Shown here one piece after another: positions 22,897 to 31,135 of a stretch of DNA of 43,335 nucleotides. Each line of letters opens with the position of its first letter. Within the stretch, counting starts at the first letter, position 1. Under the pieces are notes generated by a model, which saw only the letters and a list, made by a program, of their open reading frames with translations, made no database searches and had not been told where the DNA came from. The translations under genes and the position numbers were made by a program. Origin of the DNA: a virus; IMG/VR virus record IMGVR_UViG_3300044701_003718, positions 1 through 43,335 of that record, one strand, 5' to 3'.

Positions 22897-24476
22897 TGAG
22901 CATCTCAGAGAATACGCTCATTGCTGTTCGTGAAATCCCGATGACGGCTGTGCTCGAAGCCGAGCAGATACCGTACAAGAAGATTGGCCACGAAGCAGTA
23001 ACGGTCTGCCCCTGGCACAGTGACACGAATCCGTCGCTCACCGTAAACGATGACAAGAGTCTGTGTTTTTGCTTCGTTTGCCGTGGTGGAAGCGATTCGA
23101 TTGATTACATTCAGCAGAAATTTGGCCTGTCATTCTCTGAGGCGGTAGAAAGGATTGCGTTCAGGCATAACCTTGCCATTGAACATGACAACATCGATCC
23201 GGAAGTTGCTGCTGCGGAAGCTAAAAAGCGCCGCGCCGTATTCGAGAAGCTTGAAAGGACGCAGGAAGAATTCAGGGATTATCTCAGGGATTCGAGGGCC
23301 GAACGGATCAGAGATCTGTTGCACGACCGAAATATAGCACCAGCGACAAGTCGCCAGTTTGGCCTTGGCTATTGTCCTTCTGGTTTCTTTTCAGATCGGA
23401 TAACAATCCCAATCCATGATCATCGAGGGACGCTTGTTGGTTTCACGGGTAGATCGACCCGAGATGAGGTCAAACCAAAGTACAAGAACTCCGAGAACGA
23501 CGAAGTCTTTGATAAATCCAAGATTGTATTCAATGAACACCGAGCACTGGACGCCATCCGGGAGTCGGATTCTGTGATTTTCGTCGAGGGTCACTTCGAT
23601 GTGATTTCTCTGTGGCAGCACGGTGTCAGGAATGTAGTGGCGATGCAGGGAACAGCAGCGCCAAGCGAAGCTGTTATCCACCGGCTTGCACGAAGAACTA
23701 AGCGGTTCATTCTTTGCTATGACGGAGATGCCGGTGGCGTGAAAGCAACTGAGCAGTTCCTGAAGACCGCTGGCCCGATGGCCTGCCGTGGTGAATTAAC
23801 TATTTCCATCGTTACACTACCGCCAGGTCTGGACCCGGAACAGTGTATAAACGACGAGGAGATCGATTTCTATGGCATGATAGAAAATGCTCCGACCTGG
23901 TTGGATTGGCAGCTTGATCATTGGTTAATGAATATCGACAGATCGGACACAGCTCGCTTTTCGCAGATAGAAACCGTTATCCGTGCGTTTGTTGAGTCGA
24001 TTCAGTCGCCAGCGCTGAGACAATACTATATCGATAAAGCGTCGAAAAGTCTTGCTGCGGATAATAAGATGGCTGCCACGATGGCGAAGGAATGGGCCGG
24101 GAATATCAAGTCGCAGAAGTCCAGAAGGAAATGGTACAAACCAACACCGCAGGAGACACGCAACAGCGCAGAGCGTAGGCTGCTACGTCTCTATATTCAC
24201 TTTCCTGAGCTGCGCGACCACTGCCGTGCGATGATGGAAAACCTTCAATCGCCGGCCCATCGCTGGCTGTGGCAGAGGCTGATAGAACTGCAGAGTTATC
24301 AGCCAGATAACGTATCACCGCATTCGATAATGGCGATACTCGCTGTGTGCGAGCCACACTATACCAGACAGCTACGCTCTATCGCCGTTCCGACGATTCA
24401 ACTTAAGAACAACCCCGGTATACTGAGTCACATTGAGACAGTTCTTAATACAAAGTTAATTACTAATGACAAATAA
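22896..24476 (+). CDS. DnaG-type DNA primase
   Basis: 526 residues. CHC2-type zinc site: CPWHSDTNPSL (about residue 40) and CFCFVCRGG (about 59). A helical region follows, then Toprim: SVIFVEGHFDVISLWQHGV (about 227-245) with the catalytic Glu and FILCYDGDAGG (about 271-281) with the Asp pair. The C-terminal 200 residues would contact the helicase. It makes primers for lagging-strand synthesis with the helicase at 11118. The stop overlaps the glutaredoxin gene by 11 bases. Confidence 0.92.
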   Translation: MSISENTLIAVREIPMTAVLEAEQIPYKKIGHEAVTVCPWHSDTNPSLTVNDDKSLCFCFVCRGGSDSIDYIQQKFGLSFSEAVERIAFRHNLAIEHDNIDPEVAAAEAKKRRAVFEKLERTQEEFRDYLRDSRAERIRDLLHDRNIAPATSRQFGLGYCPSGFFSDRITIPIHDHRGTLVGFTGRSTRDEVKPKYKNSENDEVFDKSKIVFNEHRALDAIRESDSVIFVEGHFDVISLWQHGVRNVVAMQGTAAPSEAVIHRLARRTKRFILCYDGDAGGVKATEQFLKTAGPMACRGELTISIVTLPPGLDPEQCINDEEIDFYGMIENAPTWLDWQLDHWLMNIDRSDTARFSQIETVIRAFVESIQSPALRQYYIDKASKSLAADNKMAATMAKEWAGNIKSQKSRRKWYKPTPQETRNSAERRLLRLYIHFPELRDHCRAMMENLQSPAHRWLWQRLIELQSYQPDNVSPHSIMAILAVCEPHYTRQLRSIAVPTIQLKNNPGILSHIETVLNTKLITNDK

Positions 24477-24690
24477 AATCAGCTACATAATGCACACTAC
24501 TGAAAACTGCCAGTGGTGCGCGAAGGCGAAAGCTTTGTTTGAATATTACGGCGTGTCGTACCAGGCGAGATACGAAAAATCCCCAGATTGGGATACCTAC
24601 CCGGCAATATATAGAATTGACGAAGAATCCGTCGAATTAATTGGTGGATTCAACGAATTAGCTACTTACTCTTTCGACCATGGGCTCTGA
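24466..24690 (+). CDS. Glutaredoxin-like protein
   Basis: 74 residues with the redox motif CQWC (residues about 16-19: TTENCQWCAKAKALFEYYG), the cis-Pro segment TYPAIYRID and GGFNEL, all in glutaredoxin order. It could reduce the ribonucleotide reductase at 25491. It overlaps the primase end. Confidence 0.8.
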   Translation: MTNKISYIMHTTENCQWCAKAKALFEYYGVSYQARYEKSPDWDTYPAIYRIDEESVELIGGFNELATYSFDHGL

Positions 24691-24925
24691 GTCCGGAATT
24701 TATTCGCAGGCAATAGCTTACGCGGTGCTCATCGGACTCATAGCACTCTATCCGCAGGACTGTCTCAACCTGGTCTCATTGGTCCTATTGCGGATCAGGG
24801 TTGTACTGCTTAATTATTTCTTAATGTTTAGAGCTTGGCTGATGTATCGACAAATCTGCCAGGACCTTGCTAGCATCGGGTTGCCGAAACCGGCATTCAA
24901 ATTCACACCACTCTGGGAGAGATAG
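24680..24925 (+). CDS. Small membrane protein of unknown function
   Basis: 81 residues with two hydrophobic segments (residues about 8-23, IYSQAIAYAVLIGLIALY, and about 28-52, LVSLVLLRIRVVLLNYFLMF) and a polar end. It overlaps glutaredoxin by 11 bases and abuts the next ATG at 24926. The hydrophobic composition suggests it is real; no family recognised. Confidence 0.5.
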   Translation: MGSESGIYSQAIAYAVLIGLIALYPQDCLNLVSLVLLRIRVVLLNYFLMFRAWLMYRQICQDLASIGLPKPAFKFTPLWER

Positions 24926-25057
24926 ATGGGCACCAGAAAGACCATCAGCGGCAACAACAAGCCGATGGAGCGGATCGGTAAAAAGACTGCACAGGGCTCT
25001 GGCTTGCGCTCGAAGCCCAGGCGGGGCAAGAAACGCTATCGTGGCCAAGGTCGCTGA
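24926..25057 (+). CDS. Conserved 43-residue basic phage protein (YRGQGR)
   Basis: Lys/Arg/Gly-rich, with KKTAQGSGLRSKPRRGKKR and the end RYRGQGR. Small phage proteins ending in this motif occur in many cyanophages and related viruses, from memory. Its ATG directly follows the previous stop. Disordered nucleic-acid binding is likely; function unknown. Confidence 0.6.
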   Translation: MGTRKTISGNNKPMERIGKKTAQGSGLRSKPRRGKKRYRGQGR

Positions 25058-25058
25058 G

Positions 25059-25361
25059 ATGGGGGAGCCCGTCCCAGTCACTCAGGTTGAACGGTCTGCG
25101 AACATCGTGCTGCATATGATAGCAGAAGGGCGCTATGCCGAAGCCGCTTCTTTTCTCTTCGGTATGCACAAGATGCACATCGAGGAGTGGGTCGCCGTCA
25201 AGCGCGAGCTCCTTGGGGCAGCAGGCGATGCCAAGAGTCTTCAGACGATTGCACTGCTGTTCGAGGCGTCTAAGCGATCGACCTTACAGGAGTCTGCTCC
25301 GTTCATCCCTGGTCTTGGATCCTTAATCCAGACTGATTTTAACCCCGAGCTGACAGAATAA
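25059..25361 (+). CDS. Small helical protein of unknown function
   Basis: 100 residues from ATG 25059 (GTG 25041 would add six and overlap the previous gene). Mostly helical (SANIVLHMIAEGRYAEAASF, WVAVKRELLGAAG, LQTIALLFEASK). No motif. It is the last gene before structured repeat copy 4 and then the RNR gene. Confidence 0.5.
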   Translation: MGEPVPVTQVERSANIVLHMIAEGRYAEAASFLFGMHKMHIEEWVAVKRELLGAAGDAKSLQTIALLFEASKRSTLQESAPFIPGLGSLIQTDFNPELTE

Positions 25362-25364
25362 AAA

Positions 25365-25424
25365 GATTGACCCAATTCATTGTGTCTTCGGCTTCGTGCT
25401 GATTCAATCGTTCTTTGGGCAGTC
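25365..25424 (+). ncRNA. Structured repeat element, copy 4
   Basis: Outer stem GATTG/CAGTC with one wobble, bulged A, CCCAA/TTGGG (compensatory pairs), central TCGGC...GCTGA with a G-T pair. Single copy before nrdJ. An 11-base block GACTAAGCTGG follows at 25434 and occurs again at 27848, just after nrdJ. Confidence 0.7.
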
Positions 25425-25490
25425 CATCATTCTGACTAAGCTGGTTCTTCGTTTTGCTGCCCGGCAGCCTATCTTCGCATCTCTAAAATT

Positions 25491-27845
25491 ATGGCCGAAT
25501 TTCGCCAGACAGCACCGTCCGCACCAGCCGTCTTTTACCGTTCGTATTCTCGGCGGAAGGATGATGGGAATCGTGAAAACTTTGAAGAGGCCATCACCAG
25601 GACGGTCTCTGCTATTGCCGATATCGGAAAATTCACAGCCGCACAACGTGAAATGGCCCTGGAGATGGGGCTGGCACAATATTGCTTCCCGAGTGGCCGA
25701 GCACTGTGGGTAGCTGGTACCGAATGGTCCAAGAAGCCCGAAAACTTCCCCGGCTACTACAACTGCTGCTCCATGCACGTTGAGGATGTCTCAACGTTCG
25801 GACTGCTGATGGAGCTTGCCATGATGGGCACTGGCACTGGCGCCGTCCTGGAGCAGGACGTTATTGATCGCCTGCCCGCCGTGCGTCGTGGACTTGAGAT
25901 CGAAGTAATCAAGCACAACGAAGACACCAAAGGTGGTGCCGAAACCACCGAAATCAAGCTCGCTGGGGTGCAAGACGAAAATCCAGTGATCCTGGTCAGG
26001 GTCGGTGACTCCCGTCAGGGATGGGCTTCTGCCTACCAGGGATTGATTGAACTGGCAATGGGACAGCCTGCTGAAGGCGAGGAAGACTCGAGCACCTGCG
26101 TAGACGCCCTGATCATCCTTGACCTTAGCCAAGTGCGACAGGCTGGCGAACCTCTCAAGGGTTTCGGCGGCACTGCCAATCCCGTGCGACTCCAAGAGAC
26201 CCTCGAGCGGGCGTGTACGGTGCTCTCCGGCGCTGTTGGCCGCAAGTTGACCGCTGTCGAAGCCTGTCTACTTATCGACGAGGCCGCTAGCGCAGTTGTG
26301 GCTGGGAATATCCGCCGCAGCGCTGGCATGCGCCAATTCAGCGCCCACGATGATGAAGCCGCTGTCGCGAAGGAAGGCCTCTACAAACAGGACGAGGAGG
26401 GGAACTGGTCGGTTGATCCCGACAAGGAAGCCCTGCGGATGGCAAACCACACCCGTTGCTATCACACCAAGCCGTCACTGAAAGAGATCAAGGACGCTGT
26501 AACGAAACAATACTGGTCTGGCGAAGGTGCCATTCAGTATGTGCCGGAAATGGTCGCCCGAGCTAACGCAGACCTGCTGGACGATGCCGCGAAGAAAAAG
26601 TTTTTCCTGAACCTCTACTCTGCTGGCGGCAAGGATGAAGCGAAGGAGTATTTGAAGACTCTGGCGCTAAAGGTTGGCGAACCCGCCGACGACAAAATCC
26701 TGTCTCACCGGATGGAGCGGTATGGCTTGAACCCATGTGGAGAGATTGCCCTTCGTGACAACCTTTGCAACCTGTCAGAGGTTCACCTTAATACCATCCG
26801 CCCCGACGATGCAGAAACTCAAGAAAAGGCTTTTTACGCTGGCGGTCTCCAAGTTGCAGCCTTGCTCCAGCACAAATTCGTACCCGAGCGGCTTGATTAT
26901 AGCCGTACAAATGATCCTATTGTTGGAGTTAGCTTTACTGGTCTATTTGATTTCTTTGTCCACGCCTTTGGCTCTGAATGGCTGGCATGGATGATGGATG
27001 GCCGTCCGTGTGGACGCCTGATGAGGAAATTCTCCGAGCTGGAGCGCCAATTCCTCACGAAGTGGCGAATCGCCGCAGAACGTGGTGTCGTCGACTATTG
27101 CGAGCAAGCTGGCATCCGTATCCCTAACCGCTACACCACCGTGCAGCCGGCGGGGTCCAAGAGTCTGCTCACTGGTGCCTCCCCTGGCTGGCATCCCCCC
27201 AAGGCCCAGCGCTTTATCCGCCGAATCACGTTTGGGGTTAACGATCCGCTGGTCAGCGCCCTGCGGGATTATGGCTACTCGGTGATTCCTGCTCAGAGCG
27301 CCCGCGACGATGAGGGCAACCTGCTGGACGACATCAGCGATCCCCGGGTGCGCGAAGTGTTGGTTGAGATCCCGACCGAAGTAAGCTGGGCCAATCTCCC
27401 GGGTTGCGACGAGTTCGACCTGGCTCAACTCCCGGTCGAAGCGCAGTGGGGGCTGTACATGCAGGTACAGAACTTCTACACCACTCACAACACCAGTGCC
27501 ACTCTGGAGTTTCGTGAAGATGAAATCGACCTGATGTCGAATCTGATTTACGAAAACATCAAGATGGATGGTGGTTACATCTCGGCAGCCCTGCTGGCCC
27601 GTTTCGACGCGAACGAGACCTTCCCACGGCTGCCCTTCGAACCCATCGACAAGGCCACTTACGACCGGCGGATGGCTGCTGTCATGGCCGCTCGCAGCGT
27701 CCTAGCAGATGATGTCACCGTGCTTGACCTGCTCAAGCAGTATGACAATGACTCATACGAGTTGAAGGGTGCTGCTGGGTGTGACAGCGCAAAATGCCTA
27801 TTCGATTCGGGTAAGGACGCCGATCAGGTTGGTAAGATGGGGTAG
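25491..27845 (+). CDS. nrdJ: Class II ribonucleotide reductase, monomeric, B12-dependent
   Basis: 784 residues, close to the roughly 740 of the Lactobacillus-type triphosphate reductase. Hallmarks: YYNCCSMHVEDVSTFG with the first redox Cys region (about residue 90), NPCGEI (about 416-421) with the radical Cys and Glu, then DNLCNLSEVHLN with the second Cys, and a C-terminal CDSAKC (shuttle Cys pair, spacing five). There is no NrdB-like partner nearby and no ATP cone recognised. It converts ribonucleotides to deoxyribonucleotides with adenosylcobalamin. It is flanked by structured repeats on both sides. Confidence 0.88.
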   Translation: MAEFRQTAPSAPAVFYRSYSRRKDDGNRENFEEAITRTVSAIADIGKFTAAQREMALEMGLAQYCFPSGRALWVAGTEWSKKPENFPGYYNCCSMHVEDVSTFGLLMELAMMGTGTGAVLEQDVIDRLPAVRRGLEIEVIKHNEDTKGGAETTEIKLAGVQDENPVILVRVGDSRQGWASAYQGLIELAMGQPAEGEEDSSTCVDALIILDLSQVRQAGEPLKGFGGTANPVRLQETLERACTVLSGAVGRKLTAVEACLLIDEAASAVVAGNIRRSAGMRQFSAHDDEAAVAKEGLYKQDEEGNWSVDPDKEALRMANHTRCYHTKPSLKEIKDAVTKQYWSGEGAIQYVPEMVARANADLLDDAAKKKFFLNLYSAGGKDEAKEYLKTLALKVGEPADDKILSHRMERYGLNPCGEIALRDNLCNLSEVHLNTIRPDDAETQEKAFYAGGLQVAALLQHKFVPERLDYSRTNDPIVGVSFTGLFDFFVHAFGSEWLAWMMDGRPCGRLMRKFSELERQFLTKWRIAAERGVVDYCEQAGIRIPNRYTTVQPAGSKSLLTGASPGWHPPKAQRFIRRITFGVNDPLVSALRDYGYSVIPAQSARDDEGNLLDDISDPRVREVLVEIPTEVSWANLPGCDEFDLAQLPVEAQWGLYMQVQNFYTTHNTSATLEFREDEIDLMSNLIYENIKMDGGYISAALLARFDANETFPRLPFEPIDKATYDRRMAAVMAARSVLADDVTVLDLLKQYDNDSYELKGAAGCDSAKCLFDSGKDADQVGKMG

Positions 27846-27853
27846 CCGACTAA

Positions 27854-27919
27854 GCTGGCTGACCTGATTCAGATTGTCTTCAGCTTCTAGCTGATTCAGA
27901 ATCTCTTCAGGCAGCCAGC
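27854..27919 (+). ncRNA. Structured repeat element, copy 5
   Basis: Best-paired copy: GCTGGCTG/CAGCCAGC (8 bp), bulged A, CCTGA/TCAGG, central hairpin TCAGCT, TCT, AGCTGA. Begins 9 bases after the nrdJ stop. Confidence 0.8.
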
Positions 27920-27933
27920 AAAGTTTTCAATCA

Positions 27934-27991
27934 ATCGACCCGATTCACCTTGTCTTCAGCCCTGAGCTGATTCAGGATCTCTTCGGGCGAT
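27934..27991 (+). ncRNA. Structured repeat element, copy 6
   Basis: Outer stem ATCG/CGAT, bulged A, CCCGA/TCGGG, central TCAGC/GCTGA with loop CCTGA. Tandem partner of copy 5, 15 bases later. Confidence 0.75.
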
Positions 27992-28013
27992 CTACCTAAT
28001 TCGACTGCGAGCG

Positions 28014-28259
28014 ATGCCATCTAAACACGACCACGCCAAAGACCACTCCCACTACGGCGAAAGTGTGCAGATAGCGTTGCTCGCATTTCAAAATGCTTGG
28101 TCAAGCTACGAGGCCATGACTTGGCTTCAAATGCGAGAAAACCCAGCCAGAATTGATTCAATCCAAACCGCCTGGAACATCCTGGTACGGGCAAGAAAAG
28201 CGGAAACTGGAACTGGATTTTACCTGAACCGCCAACAGTACGAGGCACTTCAGCAATGA
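28014..28259 (+). CDS. Small helical protein of unknown function
   Basis: 81 residues, His-rich start (KHDHAKDHSHYG) then helical (SVQIALLAFQNAWSSYEA, RIDSIQTAWNILVRARK). It follows the tandem repeats and overlaps the dCTP deaminase ATG by four bases (ATGA). No motif recognised. Confidence 0.5.
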   Translation: MPSKHDHAKDHSHYGESVQIALLAFQNAWSSYEAMTWLQMRENPARIDSIQTAWNILVRARKAETGTGFYLNRQQYEALQQ

Positions 28260-28825
28260 GCACGATTGTCGATCATCAGATTCTTGAGCTGGTAGAAAAT
28301 CATCAACTGATCGAGGGTTTCAACCCAGAACAGCTCAATCCGGCGTCCTACGATGTCCGGCTTAGTGTCGGCATTCACATAGAGGGTCAAATCATTGGCC
28401 CTAAGGAGAAGCGCGAAAGGTGGCATCCATACTCGCTCGAGGATTCACCATATTTCATGGCCCCGGGTGAGTTCGTGCTTGGCGCGACAGAAGAGTATAT
28501 CCGTGTACCGAAAGACATGGAGGCCGTCTTTCAATTGAAGTCCTCGCGTGGAAGGGAAGGCTACGAACACGCGCTGGCGGGATACATCGACCCGGGCTTC
28601 CATGGACAAGTGACCCTGGAGTTGTCGAACCTGAATCGCCGCCATTATCTGCCCCTCGTCAAGGGCATGCTCATCGGCCAGCTTCGATTCATGAGGCTCG
28701 ACAGTACGCCAACTCGCTCCTACGCCGAAACCGGTCATTACCATGGTGACATTGGTGCTCAGCCATCCAAGGTTTCTGTGCTGGACGCCCTGCCCGACCT
28801 CGATTATGGCGATTTAGAAAAATGA
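28256..28825 (+). CDS. dcd: dCTP deaminase-like protein
   Basis: 189 residues, the usual size. The diagnostic segment QLKSSRGREGYEHALAG then YIDPGFHGQVTLELSN (about residues 92-125) holds the substrate Ser/Arg residues and the catalytic Glu. N-terminal LNPASYDVRLSVG is also typical of the dCTP deaminase/dUTPase superfamily. It turns dCTP into dUTP, the precursor for dTMP made by ThyX. A bifunctional deaminase-dUTPase or a plain dUTPase cannot be excluded from the sequence alone. Confidence 0.8.
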   Translation: MSTIVDHQILELVENHQLIEGFNPEQLNPASYDVRLSVGIHIEGQIIGPKEKRERWHPYSLEDSPYFMAPGEFVLGATEEYIRVPKDMEAVFQLKSSRGREGYEHALAGYIDPGFHGQVTLELSNLNRRHYLPLVKGMLIGQLRFMRLDSTPTRSYAETGHYHGDIGAQPSKVSVLDALPDLDYGDLEK

Positions 28826-28878
28826 TAATCTGGAAACCTAAAAACAGCCAATGGCGAGAGGCCTGGCGCAAATCTTAG
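28822..28878 (+). CDS. Possible 18-residue peptide
   Basis: MIIWKPKNSQWREAWRKS from an ATGA overlap with dcd. It may be a short coupled peptide or a chance reading frame in the leader of the portal gene. Very small, so low confidence. Confidence 0.2.
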   Translation: MIIWKPKNSQWREAWRKS

Positions 28879-28890
28879 GCGCGACGCCCC

Positions 28891-30414
28891 ATGCAGATTG
28901 TTCATCCGTCCAATGATCCTGCCCTGGTGAGCTACCACCGGCCGGAACTCGTAGATATGTTACCGGGCCTTGAACTGGCTCTTGACTGCTGGAGCTTGTT
29001 GGATACCGGCGGTCGTGGCGGGGCTAAAGCCAAGTATCTGCACAAGGAGCCGGCAGAGCCGAAGAACGCCTACATTGAGCGACTGCATCGTTCTACGTAT
29101 ACGCCCATTTATCGCGATTCGATTCGGGCGTATGCTGGCCTGCTGAACCGGTTTCAACTGGCCTATCCTCCGCCCAGTCTGGCCACCTACGAGCAGAACG
29201 TAGACCTGCAGGGTTCGAGTATTCAAAGTTTCTGGAATCGCTGCGACGAGTATGCCATCAGGGATGGTGGTGTCTTCATCATGGTCGACATGATGCCCGA
29301 TGGTCAGGCAGATAATTTTCTTGATCAGCAACGTGACGGTCGCCATCCGTACCTGATCACAATTGAGCGCAAGGATGTTATTAACTGGGCCGTAGAGTAC
29401 GTCAATGGTCGCGAATTCATCCACCATGCGACAATCCGACAGTTGCGGTCGATTCCCACGCCCAATGGTTACGGGACGGTAATTGAGCCGATTTACTACG
29501 TTCTCAAGCCTGGGCAGGTTGAGGCGTACAGGATGGAGAAGAAAGACGGCAAGTGGATCCAGATCAAGGTTGGTCAAACGGTACAGACCTCGCTGCCGAT
29601 TGTTCCCTTGGTTTGGTACGGATCTTCCACCGGCAAATTCGCCCTGGGCGACATGCCCATGAATGGCTTGGCAGAGCTCAGCATTCAGCATTACCAAATG
29701 CGGTCTGACCTGCAAGAGCTGCTCCACAAGTGCGCGATGCCTGTCCCCGTGCGGAAGGGAGCACCCGTTGGCCCCGACGGCCGACCCATGCCTCTGATCC
29801 TGGGCCCGAATACCGCCGTTGATCTGCCGGGAGAAGGTGGCGAATTTAACTTTGCCGAGCCTACTGGTAAGAGTCTGGAGCGCCACCAAGCGGAGATTCA
29901 GCACATCGAGATGTTGATGGACCGCTCTGGCCTGAACTTCCTCTATGGCGCAAATATCAAGACCGCGACCGAGGCGTCCCTGAGGGCGGCCCAGGTGGCC
30001 TCTCAAGTGGCTTCGCTGGTCCGCAACAAGGTAAGTGCTTTCAATACGGTGATGCGCCTCTGGGCGGCATACGCGGGCGAATTAGAGACGCTGAAGCCCG
30101 AGTCCGGGATTGTGCTAAACGATTCGCTGATCAACCGTCCTCTCGATCCGAGCGGGATGGCCCAGCTTGTTAACTTCTTCAACTCTGAAATCCTCAGTCA
30201 CGAGACGGTTCTTTCCGAACTGCAACGTGGAGGGGTGCTTGATCCCGATCTGAAGATCGCGGATGAAATGAAGCGCATCTCGAAAGAGAAAGATCAACGC
30301 ATGGCAGAAGCTGCTGCCAACATGCCCGCACCGCAGCCAGAGCAGCCACAAAAGCCCGCAGATGGCCCGAGCGGGAAAGCCGAACCGGCAACACAGAATC
30401 CTTTAGCAAAATAA
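28891..30414 (+). CDS. Portal protein, DUF4055-like
   Basis: 507 residues. Portal features include ERLHRSTYTPIYRDSIRAY with the wing-region helix, AYAGLLNRFQLAYPPP, the segment GGVFIMVDMMPDG, FALGDMPMNGLAELSI near the middle and the long C-terminal helix of DUF4055-type portals (SLRAAQVASQVASLVRNK). It ends in a Pro/Gln/Lys-rich tail. It forms the dodecameric gate at the head vertex. No capsid or scaffold gene follows it within the window; those are probably elsewhere in the genome. Confidence 0.75.
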   Translation: MQIVHPSNDPALVSYHRPELVDMLPGLELALDCWSLLDTGGRGGAKAKYLHKEPAEPKNAYIERLHRSTYTPIYRDSIRAYAGLLNRFQLAYPPPSLATYEQNVDLQGSSIQSFWNRCDEYAIRDGGVFIMVDMMPDGQADNFLDQQRDGRHPYLITIERKDVINWAVEYVNGREFIHHATIRQLRSIPTPNGYGTVIEPIYYVLKPGQVEAYRMEKKDGKWIQIKVGQTVQTSLPIVPLVWYGSSTGKFALGDMPMNGLAELSIQHYQMRSDLQELLHKCAMPVPVRKGAPVGPDGRPMPLILGPNTAVDLPGEGGEFNFAEPTGKSLERHQAEIQHIEMLMDRSGLNFLYGANIKTATEASLRAAQVASQVASLVRNKVSAFNTVMRLWAAYAGELETLKPESGIVLNDSLINRPLDPSGMAQLVNFFNSEILSHETVLSELQRGGVLDPDLKIADEMKRISKEKDQRMAEAAANMPAPQPEQPQKPADGPSGKAEPATQNPLAK

Positions 30415-30441
30415 GGTTAGGCCATTAACTTTATTTCAAGA

Positions 30442-30450
30442 TGCTATACT
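30442..30450 (+). promoter_or_regulatory. Extended -10 promoter-like site
   Basis: TG, C, TATACT ends 20 bases before ATG 30471. No good -35. Matches the recurrent motif and spacing. Confidence 0.5.
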
Positions 30451-30470
30451 GGAGTAGACCCGGTAGAAAA

Positions 30471-30674
30471 ATGATTGTTGCTCGTTTTGAATTCAAGCCA
30501 GAGCATGCGCATCAGTTCATTCACGAGGAAGGGCAAAACGTGATTGAGGTCATGTTTGAGTCCGTCTACGCCATGATTGCCGCAACTCAGGAATTCGAAG
30601 ATTACCTCGTCGACTGCACGGCCATCGTGGATGGCAAGGTGCTATCATTGAGCTCGCTGTCAAGCAAGGCTTAG
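30471..30674 (+). CDS. Small acidic protein of unknown function
   Basis: 67 residues, opening VARFEFKPEHAHQFIHEEG and continuing with a helix (IEVMFESVYAMIAATQEF). A plausible small soluble ferredoxin-like or strand-helix-strand protein, but no family. It starts a run of tightly packed small genes after the portal. Confidence 0.5.
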   Translation: MIVARFEFKPEHAHQFIHEEGQNVIEVMFESVYAMIAATQEFEDYLVDCTAIVDGKVLSLSSLSSKA

Positions 30675-31036
30675 TGAATCATCCACTGCAACCGGGTCGA
30701 TGGGTCAAGTCCCCTGGCCAGGGCTTCGCCTATCAAGTCGAGGGTGCCTGCTGCCGGCTGTACGACCGAGAGGAGCTTCCTTGGCCATCGTGCTCCCTCC
30801 AATGGAAGGGCAAGCAGCCAGCCTGGAATCGAGTTGGGCCTAGATTGGTGCCGGACATGGCCGCGTCACGCTGCCCGAGCTATGCTGTCAAAGCAGTTGA
30901 TCAATGGGGAAACTCATGGCAGCAGGTGCTGACGATCTACTACCAGCGTCTGACGAGCGAGGAGAAGCATTGGTGGATAACGAAAAAACCGGCAAGCAAG
31001 GATTACCCATCGCTCCCGGAAGGGCTTATGGCATGA
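30674..31036 (+). CDS. Unknown protein, Trp-rich
   Basis: 120 residues from a GTG overlapping the previous stop. Basic, Pro-rich and rich in Trp and Cys (PGRWVKSPGQGFAYQVEG, ELPWPSCSLQWKGKQP, WQQVLTIYYQRLTSEEKHWW). No known family. Overlaps the next short gene by four bases. Confidence 0.5.
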   Translation: MNHPLQPGRWVKSPGQGFAYQVEGACCRLYDREELPWPSCSLQWKGKQPAWNRVGPRLVPDMAASRCPSYAVKAVDQWGNSWQQVLTIYYQRLTSEEKHWWITKKPASKDYPSLPEGLMA

Positions 31037-31134
31037 ACTGGACGAAGATCTTGGCCGAACAGGGCCTAGAGTCTCCTGGCTACCAGGAAACCGTCCAGAG
31101 AATGCGCAAGGAAGGTCGGGTCAAGGGCTACTGA
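31033..31134 (+). CDS. 33-residue protein of unknown function
   Basis: MNWTKILAEQGLESPGYQE then TVQRMRKEGRVKGY, starting at an ATGA overlap with the previous stop. Helical and basic at the end. The frame is open further upstream, but the coupling supports this start. Confidence 0.45.
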   Translation: MNWTKILAEQGLESPGYQETVQRMRKEGRVKGY

Positions 31135-31135
31135 T

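Noticed and set aside
24867-25040. N-terminal extension of the 25059 gene back to 24867
   Set aside because: The extension overlaps the whole 43-residue YRGQGR gene in another frame and reads as low-quality sequence; ATG 25059 is more natural.
26943-27488. Minus-strand 181-codon frame within nrdJ
   Set aside because: It overlaps the conserved RNR coding sequence and shows no recognisable protein features.
28960-30006. Long minus-strand open frame of 348 codons inside the portal gene
   Set aside because: It is the antisense shadow of a clearly coding gene with no recognisable domain and no ribosome site of its own.
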